Shown here: piece after piece, positions 49,582 to 56,508 of the stretch
Layout: every line of letters starts with the position of its first letter
Position numbering within the stretch: the first letter of the stretch is position 1
Origin: Endozoicomonas montiporae CL-33
GTDB lineage: Bacteria; Pseudomonadota; Gammaproteobacteria; Pseudomonadales; Endozoicomonadaceae
Direction of reading: 5' to 3'
Assembly (NCBI RefSeq): GCF_001583435.1
Contig: NZ_CP013251.1
Location: 2,253,617-2,317,616, forward strand
DNA length: 64,000 nt
Program-made: the position numbers and the translations under genes
Notes under the pieces: model-generated
The model's input: the letters and a program-made list of their open reading frames with translations, nothing else
The model's database searches: none
What the model was told of the DNA's origin: nothing

Positions 49582-50866
49582 ATCTTAATGCCTTCAAAGT
49601 TAGGGAAGTTCCGGGACGATTTTGCAGGTACTCAACAGAGAGTTGAGCAGGTCTTAATCCCTTCAAAGTCAGGGAAGTTCCGGAACAGACACCGAACCCC
49701 GTTGCAGCGATCACCATGGTCTTAATCCCTTCAAAGTCAGGGAAGTTCCGGAACAAAGACTTTGCCTGCTTCAAGTCTGAAGCAGTGTCTTAACCCCTTC
49801 AAAGTCAGGGAAGTTCCGGAACACTGAATGCCGTTAAACCGGAACCACGGCAGGAGTCTTAATCCCTTCAAAGTCAGGGAAGTTCCGGAACGGTTGAAAG
49901 AACCCACGCCACTGTTCGGTCGAGACTTAATCCCTTCAAAGTCAGGGAAGTTCCGGAACTTCTTTTAACTTTAGATTGGAGGTGCTTATGCAGTCTTAAT
50001 CCCTTCAAAGTCAGGGAAGTTCCGGAACAATAATCCTTTGCAGTTTAAGGCAGCAAGGACAGCGACGTCTTAATCCCTTCAAAGTCAGGGAAGTTCCGGA
50101 ACATTGCGGTGGCAACGTCTTCGTTCAGTCCCGCGTCGTCTTAATCCCTTCAAAGTCAGGGAAGTTCCGGAACGCACTGACCGTCTTGCGTCCGGGGCGG
50201 TGAGGAAGTCTTAATCCCTTCAAAGTCAGGGAAGTTCCGGAACTTTAGATTGGAAGTGCTTATGCACGAATCTAAAACGTCTTAATCCCTTCAAAGTCAG
50301 GGAAGTTCCGGAACGCAAGGCACGTCCGCTGGAAGCATTTGTTATGGTCTTAATCCCTTCAAAGTCAGGGAAGTTCCGGAACGCGGAGCTGGACGAATAC
50401 AACCGGATTTACCGCGTCTTAATCCCTTCAAAGTCAGGGAAGTTCCGGAACGCGGAGCTGGACGAATACAACCGGATTTACCGCGTCTTAATCCCTTCAA
50501 AGTCAGGGAAGTTCCGGAACTCACTGCCTTGGGGGTCGGAGAACACTGACGGGTCTTAATCCCTTCAAAGTCAGGGAAGTTCCGGAACTTCAATATCGCT
50601 GTCCCTGAAGAAAATGCAGAAGTCTTAATCCCTTCAAAGTCAGGGAAGTTCCGGAACTTTTAACTAGATAAGGAGACATGCATGTCCAAATGTCTTAATC
50701 CCTTCAAAGTCAGGGAAGTTCCGGAACTAAAATCACACGACGAAGGCGAGCCAGATTGTCGTCTTAATCCCTTCAAAGTCAGGGAAGTTTCGGAACCTAC
50801 AAGGCGAATATGTTAGCTAAGTTATTGAACGTCTTAATCCCTTCAAAGTCAGGGAAGTTCCGGAAC
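49582..50866 (-). CRISPR. CRISPR array 1, 19 repeats of 36 bp, 18 spacers
   Basis: The repeat starts GTCTTAATCCC and ends GTTCCGGAAC on the plus strand. Repeats begin at 49582, 49651, 49719, 49787, 49856, 49924, 49993, 50067, 50138, 50208, 50279, 50347, 50416, 50485, 50553, 50622, 50692, 50761 and 50831. Spacers are 32-38 bp. The leftmost repeat is degenerate (several changes, ending CCGGGAC), which marks the leader-distal end, and the conserved leader lies right of 50866. Transcription is therefore leftward, and crRNAs would carry the 5' handle AUUAAGAC. Repeats at 49787, 49924 and 50761 each have one change. Spacers at 50383 and 50452 are identical. Confidence 0.97.
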
Positions 50867-51041
50867 TCCACCGCCAAAATAGTACTTTAAATTCATGGGG
50901 TTGCAAAGGGGGCTGCCCACTACTGTTGTTATATACAGCAAAAAGTGCCGGTTTTTCATAGGTGTTCTTCTCCTGGTGGCGGGGTTGCCCCCTTCCGCTG
51001 CTGGTTCAGCATAACATGAAAGCACTCAAACGGGGTGTTTG
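50867..51041 (-). promoter_or_regulatory. Leader of CRISPR array 1
   Basis: About 130 bp after the last repeat closely match the sequence after array 2 (TCCACCG, AATAGTACTTTAAATTCATG, GGTTGCAAAGGGGGCTGCCC). The similarity goes on weakly to 51041, where the minus strand reads FECFHVMLNQ, like the C-terminus of Csx16 (FERFHVTLSQ). This suggests that the leader was duplicated together with the end of csx16. Confidence 0.8.
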
Positions 51042-51079
51042 TGATTCCGTAAATTGAATGAGTTACATTCTTAGGGTTC

Positions 51080-52141
51080 TCAGAATGTTGAAAACTTACG
51101 AACAGCGCCTTCTATCAGGCAGTCCAGTGACCGGTCAGTCAGTATCTCTTTCAGATAATCATCACTGTGACCGGACGAGTCGCTATGCCAGACGTGCTGA
51201 CGGACAATGTTTTTCAAACGGTTTTTGTCTAATGACATTCCACAGAACCGGGCGGCGCTGGCTGTCAAACTCCGTATTATGGGATAAAAACCTTCTCCGC
51301 CTTCATGGTCACCAATGAGTGAAAGCCAGTGTTGTCCACGGCGTGACCGAATAAAGTCGTCAACACATCTTTTTGAATTTAAAAGGCGTGTCTCAGTTCG
51401 AACGTCCTGATGATAGGTTGGCCACCGCTGATGCCCGTGCGACGTAATGGCTTTAGTCAGAATCTCTGAGGGTAAGTCATCCTGATCCCCTTTCAGAAGG
51501 CCATTGCGTTTTGTTATCCAGTCCTGCGTACCAATAAACTGAGGACTCGCCACATAAATCAGCTGTGCAGGGCTGTATAAAGCCGGATCAATGCAGCTGT
51601 TTTTTTGTTGTGTTTTTGCCCACTGTTTAATGTCTGAAAGGCTCAGTGGTGTGTCCAGCAGGAAAAAAAGTCTGGCGTACAGGCGATTCCCTGCTGGTTT
51701 CTGGCTGGCAGTCAACTGCCAATGGCAGCTGGTATGGGTAAATGGTTTATCCAAAGCCTTCAGTGCAGCCACAATGGCCTTTTCTGGTTCTCTGTTTGCA
51801 TCAAAATACGGAACGTCCAAACCATCAATGTCGATGATCAGTATGCCTGTTTTTTGGTTTCCCAGGGTGGCGGGGTAGTCACCATCGGCGTAACAGAGCC
51901 GCCGAACCCACTCGCTTTGAGGAAACGTGTCCAGAGGTTCACCATGCACCAATGCAAACTGCGAATGCGTTGCCAGCTTTTGAATAAAGAGTGACAGTGC
52001 TTCAATGGTTTGAATGGCCGCAGAGGTGTGTCGTCTGAAGTAACGAACTTTTGGATAGGATGATTTATCCATAACGCCATTTCGCCAGGTAAATGTTTTA
52101 CATAAGGGCTGTCGAGCTTCAAGCAAGGTCAAATAATGCAT
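51080..52141 (-). CDS. Primase-polymerase (PrimPol/AEP)-like CRISPR-associated protein
   Basis: 353 aa from ATG 52141. An archaeo-eukaryotic primase core is suggested by GILIIDIDGLDVPYF (DxD metal motif, about residue 102) and the nucleotide-binding SxH-type motif HTSCHWQLTASQK (about 135), with YARLFFLLDTPLS after it. The C-terminal part (from about residue 255) is helical and could be a primase C-terminal domain. CRISPR-associated PrimPols occur next to cas1-cas2 in type III systems and are implicated in spacer acquisition. It lies downstream of cas1 on the same strand and has its own upstream region with two ACAAGCTTG boxes. Confidence 0.78.
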   Translation of the reverse strand: MHYLTLLEARQPLCKTFTWRNGVMDKSSYPKVRYFRRHTSAAIQTIEALSLFIQKLATHSQFALVHGEPLDTFPQSEWVRRLCYADGDYPATLGNQKTGILIIDIDGLDVPYFDANREPEKAIVAALKALDKPFTHTSCHWQLTASQKPAGNRLYARLFFLLDTPLSLSDIKQWAKTQQKNSCIDPALYSPAQLIYVASPQFIGTQDWITKRNGLLKGDQDDLPSEILTKAITSHGHQRWPTYHQDVRTETRLLNSKRCVDDFIRSRRGQHWLSLIGDHEGGEGFYPIIRSLTASAARFCGMSLDKNRLKNIVRQHVWHSDSSGHSDDYLKEILTDRSLDCLIEGAVRKFSTF

Positions 52142-52180
52142 ACCCTGAAACTTAGAAGCGCATTGAAACTATTGGTTTTA

Positions 52181-52212
52181 CACAAGCTTGTGGCTTATCT
52201 CACAAGCTTGCC
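52181..52212. promoter_or_regulatory. Candidate operator upstream of the PrimPol gene
   Basis: CACAAGCTTGTGG at 52181-52193 and a second CACAAGCTTGCC at 52201-52212, spaced 20 bp (two helical turns), 40 and 60 bp upstream of the gene start. The same palindrome stands upstream of cas2 (54941) and csx16/CARF (56435). Confidence 0.55.
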
Positions 52213-52272
52213 AACGCCCTGCCAGGGTCAAACGTTATGTAGCCTTATGTGTGTAATTAACAACAAAGGTTC

Positions 52273-52380
52273 ATGATGATGGATGACGAAGAATTTATCG
52301 AAGACTGGTCAGATAACTTTGACGACAGGGATGCAGACGACTGGGAAGATTTTTATGATATTGCCGTTTCGGATGATTAG
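52273..52380 (+). CDS. Very acidic 35-aa microprotein between PrimPol and cas1
   Basis: ATG 52273 to TAG 52380, opposite in strand to its neighbours. The product starts MMMDDEEFIEDWSDNF and ends DIAVSDD; about half of the 35 residues are Asp or Glu, with regularly placed Trp and Phe. AAAGG upstream could be a ribosome binding site. It occupies nearly all of the gap left between cas1 and the PrimPol upstream region. Whether it is expressed is unknown; a DNA-mimic or complex-binding role is speculation. Confidence 0.45.
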   Translation: MMMDDEEFIEDWSDNFDDRDADDWEDFYDIAVSDD

Positions 52381-52394
52381 GAGCCTGTTCCCGG

Positions 52395-53330
52395 TCAGGC
52401 TCCGGACCGGTTAACCCGATAGGATTCTGCTGCTGTTGCCCATTTCAGAGAGATATATCTCATTCTTTTTTCAGCAGCTTTTGAGAATGGGTGCCATTGG
52501 TGAAACCAGGCTGCTTGTCCTTGTCGGTTCAATTCACAATGTTGCCCTTTTTGCCAGTCAAAATGAGTGACCTGAATGGTTTTGTTCAGCACCCGCTGCA
52601 TGACAAAATGTTCCAGATCAGGTCTTAAACAGTCAACAAGGTCACAAGCCAGAGAGGCTCTGCCCGCACTGGGCTTATGAAGAAAGCCTGCATATGCGTC
52701 CATACCTTTTTCCGAAAGAGCCTTATGTGCCAGTTGGTAAAGAAAAGCAGCACCCAGAGACAGCATGGCATTCACCGGATCTTTAGGAGGGCGGCGGTTT
52801 CGGCCTGAAAAATGAAACGCAGAAGGAACCAGAGCTGTCATTGCCTGATAAACCTGTTTGGCTCCCAGAGCTTCACAATTCAGCAGTTCTTCATAGCGTA
52901 AAGGGCGGCTTGCTTTTAAGCGGTCTGTCAGCACAGACACGCGGCTTGCATGGCTGTCTGCTCCCATTGTTTTCAGCCAGTGCCGCTGACGATGCAGTTT
53001 ATAAAGTATGAGTATGCGCACAAGGCGAAGGTTGTCGGCAGCGTGAGACATTGCCAGGTATTGACCCTGTCGGCGCAGGACATGGGCTGTTGGCTCCGGA
53101 GTGACTGAAACTGAAGTGACCTGAGTGTGAGCATGATAAAGGTGTACATGGATGTCTGCTTTCACCAAGCCGTGGAGCAGGGAGGTATTAATATCGACGG
53201 GCTGACAGATAACAATTTGCTTCAGGCGTTTTAACGCAACCGATTGTGACTGCTCAGGTGTGTTGATCAACAACCGACCTTGCCGGATGCTGAGAGTTAC
53301 CTGCTTTTGATAAATGTAAAGGGTGTCCAT
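52395..53330 (-). CDS. cas1: Cas1 integrase, first paralogue
   Basis: 311 aa from ATG 53330 (MDTLYIYQKQVTLSIRQGRL); an ATG at 53348 would add six residues and overlap cas2. Cas1 catalyses spacer integration with Cas2. Active-site candidates are the Glu in NCEALGAKQVYQAM (about residue 150), the His in GFLHKPSAGRASLACDL (about 215) and the acidic pair DLVDCLRP. The final acid is Asp where the other paralogue has Glu (DLMEPLRP). No reverse transcriptase or Cas6 domain is fused. Last gene of the cas2-cas1-cas2-cas1 series. Confidence 0.93.
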   Translation of the reverse strand: MDTLYIYQKQVTLSIRQGRLLINTPEQSQSVALKRLKQIVICQPVDINTSLLHGLVKADIHVHLYHAHTQVTSVSVTPEPTAHVLRRQGQYLAMSHAADNLRLVRILILYKLHRQRHWLKTMGADSHASRVSVLTDRLKASRPLRYEELLNCEALGAKQVYQAMTALVPSAFHFSGRNRRPPKDPVNAMLSLGAAFLYQLAHKALSEKGMDAYAGFLHKPSAGRASLACDLVDCLRPDLEHFVMQRVLNKTIQVTHFDWQKGQHCELNRQGQAAWFHQWHPFSKAAEKRMRYISLKWATAAESYRVNRSGA

Positions 53331-53332
53331 GG

Positions 53333-53659
53333 TCAGGGTGCGCTCCATTTCATGGTGGTCGGGCCGCCGCTGAAACGAATACTTTCCGGTAAAAGAGGCC
53401 GACCATACCACTTCAGGCTGATGCCTGCCCGGATTGGGATCAGTCGAATGTCATCCGAACGGGTATCCATCAGTTCCTGTAAACCACAAACCAGTGGTTC
53501 AATTTCTTTCTGGCTCAGGCTGGCATAGAACACGGATCGTTGAAGCGAAAGAGCTTCTTGTCGCAACAAACGATGCACCTTTGTCAGGCGGCGGGGGCAG
53601 GTTATGTCGTAGCAAATGATCCAGCCGTTAGTGTTGCTGGTGGAGTGTTTATTGTTCAT
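53333..53659 (-). CDS. cas2: Cas2, first paralogue
   Basis: 108 aa from ATG 53659. Ferredoxin-fold Cas2: the first strand with the conserved Asp is WIICYDITCPRRLTKVHRLL, followed by RQEALSLQRSVFYASLS. Longer than the other Cas2 of the locus, with a C-terminal tail (WYGRPLLPESIRFSGGPTTM) that could pack on Cas1. It overlaps the upstream cas1 paralogue by 11 bp and ends 2 bp before the downstream cas1. Confidence 0.9.
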   Translation of the reverse strand: MNNKHSTSNTNGWIICYDITCPRRLTKVHRLLRQEALSLQRSVFYASLSQKEIEPLVCGLQELMDTRSDDIRLIPIRAGISLKWYGRPLLPESIRFSGGPTTMKWSAP

Positions 53660-54593
53660 AAAAAGCAGACTCCAGTTTGTTTTTGATGGTTTGTGTGTAC
53701 ATCCACAAGAGTCGCTTCCACACCAATGCTTCCGATTCAAAGGTATCCTGGAAACGCATCAGAGCCTCTTGCTTCAAAAGGCAGCCAGAACCAGCGGGTG
53801 TGAAATTTCGCTGTCTTATAATGCGTTCACTGAACAGTTTCAGTACAAATTGTTCAGCCAGCGGGCGCAGTGGCTCCATCAGATCACAAGCCAGTGCCTG
53901 TCTGTTCTTTCCGGCTTTGTGATAAAACCCTAAAGCAGGGTCAAGCCCGCTACACAAGGCAGCCTGCCAGGCCAGCAGATAAATACGGGTATAGGTGAGT
54001 GACAGCAATGCATTAACCGGATCGGGTGGTGGGCGGCGTTGTCTTTTTTTGAATCCAAGGCTGTCGGGCATCAGGCAGCGATAGGCATAAAACCATTGTT
54101 GCTGGGCTTTGCCTTCCAGTCCCCGCAGCTGGTCTTGCGTGTGTTGGCTGGTCAGTTGTTGTTGGCATTGCCTGATGGTACGTTGGCAATCAAACAACAC
54201 TTTTCTCGCATCCGGACGTCGCTGGATGCAGCTTTCTACCGTTTTCAACATGCGGTGAAACTTGATATCGAGCCAAAAACGTATCAGCCCGACAGATGCA
54301 GGGTTGCCAGTCAGTTGCAACTGTTTAAGCCTGCAGGAATAAACGGCAGACCCGGGAGGGGCAATCGTAAAACTTCGGGATAACTGGTGAGTGTTGATAT
54401 AAACCAGTGCAATGCCCATCTCATAAGCCGTACTGATTAAACGACTGGGCAGGCTGACCGAATGCAGCAGCACTAATGTATCCAGTCGCCGCAAAGGAAT
54501 AGCCAGAGGCGGTTTGTTTTCCTGACGAATCAAAAGTGCCTGCGCCTGACATTCCAGCGATTTAACCCTGTCGTTAATGATCAGATGCGCCAT
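53649..54593 (-). CDS. cas1: Cas1 integrase, second paralogue
   Basis: 314 aa from ATG 54593 (MAHLIINDRVKSLECQAQAL). It shares the fold landmarks RRPPPDPVNALLSLTYTRIY, GFYHKAGKNRQALACDLMEP (His and Glu) and a Glu in LRGLEGKAQQQWFYAY with other Cas1 proteins, so it should be active. It is clearly diverged from the paralogue at 52395-53330 (only motif-level similarity), so the pair is not a recent duplication. It starts one base after the upstream cas2 stop. Confidence 0.92.
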   Translation of the reverse strand: MAHLIINDRVKSLECQAQALLIRQENKPPLAIPLRRLDTLVLLHSVSLPSRLISTAYEMGIALVYINTHQLSRSFTIAPPGSAVYSCRLKQLQLTGNPASVGLIRFWLDIKFHRMLKTVESCIQRRPDARKVLFDCQRTIRQCQQQLTSQHTQDQLRGLEGKAQQQWFYAYRCLMPDSLGFKKRQRRPPPDPVNALLSLTYTRIYLLAWQAALCSGLDPALGFYHKAGKNRQALACDLMEPLRPLAEQFVLKLFSERIIRQRNFTPAGSGCLLKQEALMRFQDTFESEALVWKRLLWMYTQTIKNKLESAFYEQ

Positions 54594-54594
54594 A

Positions 54595-54873
54595 TCATGC
54601 AACCAGCAGAAAATCTGAAAACAGTAAAGATTCTGACTGACCCAGCCTGATGATCTGACGTGAACGGCTGACAGGCATCCAGAATAACGTGTCACTGTCG
54701 GACATAAGCGGCGTAAGCTGCCAGTAAATGTCCCCAAGTTGTTGTTCATCAACCCAGCATTCAAATACAGACTTCTGACGGCTGTCGCAAATCTTACGCA
54801 GCCGGTACAGAGCTTTATTTCTCGTTTTTGGGTCTTTAATGTCGTAACCGATAAGCACAGGTATGTCGGCCAT
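54595..54873 (-). CDS. cas2: Cas2, second paralogue
   Basis: 92 aa from ATG 54873 (MADIPVLIGYDIKDPKTRNK). Typical short Cas2: conserved Asp in GYDIKDP, then ALYRLRKICDSRQKSVFECW and the C-terminal SESLLFSDFLLV. First gene of the adaptation operon, with a candidate operator 68 bp upstream. Next to the second Cas1 paralogue. Confidence 0.92.
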   Translation of the reverse strand: MADIPVLIGYDIKDPKTRNKALYRLRKICDSRQKSVFECWVDEQQLGDIYWQLTPLMSDSDTLFWMPVSRSRQIIRLGQSESLLFSDFLLVA

Positions 54874-54940
54874 TGGTATTACACTCCTGATCATGATTTG
54901 AATCTGAGTATATGTGTGCCAATGGCGGGAGTGGTGTCAG

Positions 54941-54952
54941 ACAAACTTGTGA
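54941..54952. promoter_or_regulatory. Candidate operator upstream of the adaptation operon
   Basis: ACAAACTTGTGA, 68 bp upstream of the cas2 start, one base different from the ACAAGCTTGT palindrome found upstream of csx16 and the PrimPol gene. A possible -10 box TATACT (minus strand) lies at 54907-54912 between it and the gene. Confidence 0.5.
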
Positions 54953-55003
54953 AACGGGAGCGTTCCGGAACATGGAAAAAGTACAAATAGCCTTTGGCAG
55001 AAC

Positions 55004-55928
55004 GTCTTAATCCCTTCAAAGTCAGGGAAGTTCCGGAACCATACGCTCGGGGGTTAGTCGAACAAGGTGAGTCTTAATCCCTTCAAAGTCAGGGAAGTTC
55101 CGGAACAAGGCTGAACGTCGCTTCAAAGCCAAGAAGATGTCTTAATCCCTTCAAAGTCAGGGAAGTTCCGGAACTTGAGAAGCGCCGGATGCACTGGGAT
55201 GCATTCGTCTTAATCCCTTCAAAGTCAGGGAAGTTCCGGAACAGGAATGACGGATCATTACCGATCTGGTCACTGTCTTAATCCCTTCAAAGTCAGGGAA
55301 GTTCCGGAACTCTACGAGTCGATGGTATTCAGCACAATGAACCACGTCTTAATCCCTTCAAAGTCAGGGAAGTTCCGGAACCCTGAAATGGTCTCACTGG
55401 CGGCGGCGTCTTAATCCCTTCAAAGTCAGGGAAGTTCCGGAACGAAAGACGCTGCTGGTATTGGCTCAAGATTCATGCGTCTTAATCCCTTCAAAGTCAG
55501 GGAAGTTCCGGAACATACGTGGAGGATGGTAATCACTAATCGGAGTGCGTCTTAATCCCTTCAAAGTCAGGGAAGTTCCGGAACATAGAGGTGTTCACTA
55601 TGGATACATTTGAAAAGTCTTAATCCCTTCAAAGTCAGGGAAGTTCCGGAACTTGAAGCACTCACCAAACACTTCCCCGGTGCCGTCTTAATCCCTTCAA
55701 AGTCAGGGAAGTTCCGGAACAGATTGGAGGTGCTTATGCACGAATCTAAAACTGTCTTAATCCCTTCAAAGTCAGGGAAGTTCCGGAACCGTTGACCGGC
55801 TCGTGTTGCGGCCAGTTCGCCCAGTCTTAATCCCTTCAAAGTCAGGGAAGTTCCGGAACCGCTAGTGTCTTCTAAAGGAACTGTTAAACTAGGTCTTAAT
55901 CCCTTCAAAGTCAGGGAAGTTCCGGAAC
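55004..55928 (-). CRISPR. CRISPR array 2, 14 repeats of 36 bp, 13 spacers
   Basis: Same repeat as array 1. Repeats begin at 55004, 55071, 55139, 55207, 55275, 55346, 55408, 55479, 55549, 55617, 55685, 55754, 55824 and 55893; all look perfect. Spacers are mostly 31-35 bp, one only 26 bp (55382-55407). The leader lies on the right, so transcription is leftward as in array 1. The spacer at 55721-55753 overlaps in sequence with two spacers of array 1. Confidence 0.97.
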
Positions 55929-56073
55929 TCCACCGTCAAAATAGTACTTTAAATTCATGGGGTTGCAAAGGGGGCTGCCCACTACTGTTTTTATGTACAG
56001 CAAAAAAGGGCGGTTTTTCATAGGTTTTTTGCTCCTGGTGGCGGGGTGCCGGTTTTGGCTTATCCTACAACAG
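55929..56073 (-). promoter_or_regulatory. Leader of CRISPR array 2
   Basis: Near-identical to the array 1 leader for about 120 bp, differing in a few bases and short indels (TGTTTTTATGTACAGC versus TGTTGTTATATACAGC). It reaches up to the csx16 stop codon, so array transcripts must start between csx16 and the array. Confidence 0.8.
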
Positions 56074-56367
56074 CTATTGACTTAACGTAACATGAAACCG
56101 TTCAAATCGGGCATTAAAGCGTTCCATTTCCTGAAGGGTTAATTCCTGACCACGCTTGTGTTCAGGAACATCAATACAAAGATGCCAGTATTCAGCACCA
56201 AGGTCGCACACTCTGGCGGCTAAATGAACAGGCAGCAAACCATACACTTTATCGCCATGTTGAAAAGGTTGGAAATCAATGTGTTGAATGGTTTGATTAA
56301 AAAACAAACCGGTCTCCTTTGCCCATTTTACGGCACCGGGGTGGCGGGTGATTAAATAAACAGCCAT
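56074..56367 (-). CDS. csx16: Csx16, type III CRISPR accessory protein
   Basis: 97 aa from ATG 56367 (MAVYLITRHPGAVKWAKETG). Family signatures: GDKVYGLLPVHLAARVC, GAEYWHLCIDVPEHKRGQEL and the end FHVTLSQ. Csx16 proteins occur in type III loci and have recently been described as candidate ring nucleases that degrade cyclic oligoadenylate; that is knowledge of the family, not visible here. Divergent from the CARF gene, with a palindromic box in between. An upstream in-frame ATG (56388) would add seven residues. Confidence 0.88.
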   Translation of the reverse strand: MAVYLITRHPGAVKWAKETGLFFNQTIQHIDFQPFQHGDKVYGLLPVHLAARVCDLGAEYWHLCIDVPEHKRGQELTLQEMERFNARFERFHVTLSQ

Positions 56368-56434
56368 AAATAATATGCCATAAATCAATTTAACTTGGTT
56401 TGAATTTACTATATGTTGTCTTTCTTATAAGAAT

Positions 56435-56446
56435 CACAAGCTTGTT
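56435..56446. promoter_or_regulatory. Candidate operator in the csx16/CARF divergent promoter region
   Basis: CACAAGCTTGTT, 68 bp upstream of csx16 and 63 bp upstream of the CARF gene start at 56509. A possible leftward -10 box TATAGT lies at 56408-56413. The match to the boxes at 52181 and 54941 suggests common regulation of all cas units. Confidence 0.55.
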
Positions 56447-56508
56447 AAATAACATATTTCCTTCGAAGCCTTCATTATGATGCAGGCTGAAGTTTGCAGG
56501 GGAAACCA

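Noticed and set aside
52395..54873. Reverse transcriptase fused to or next to Cas1
   Set aside because: No YxDD motif or RT-like sequence is present in either Cas1 or in a neighbouring gene.
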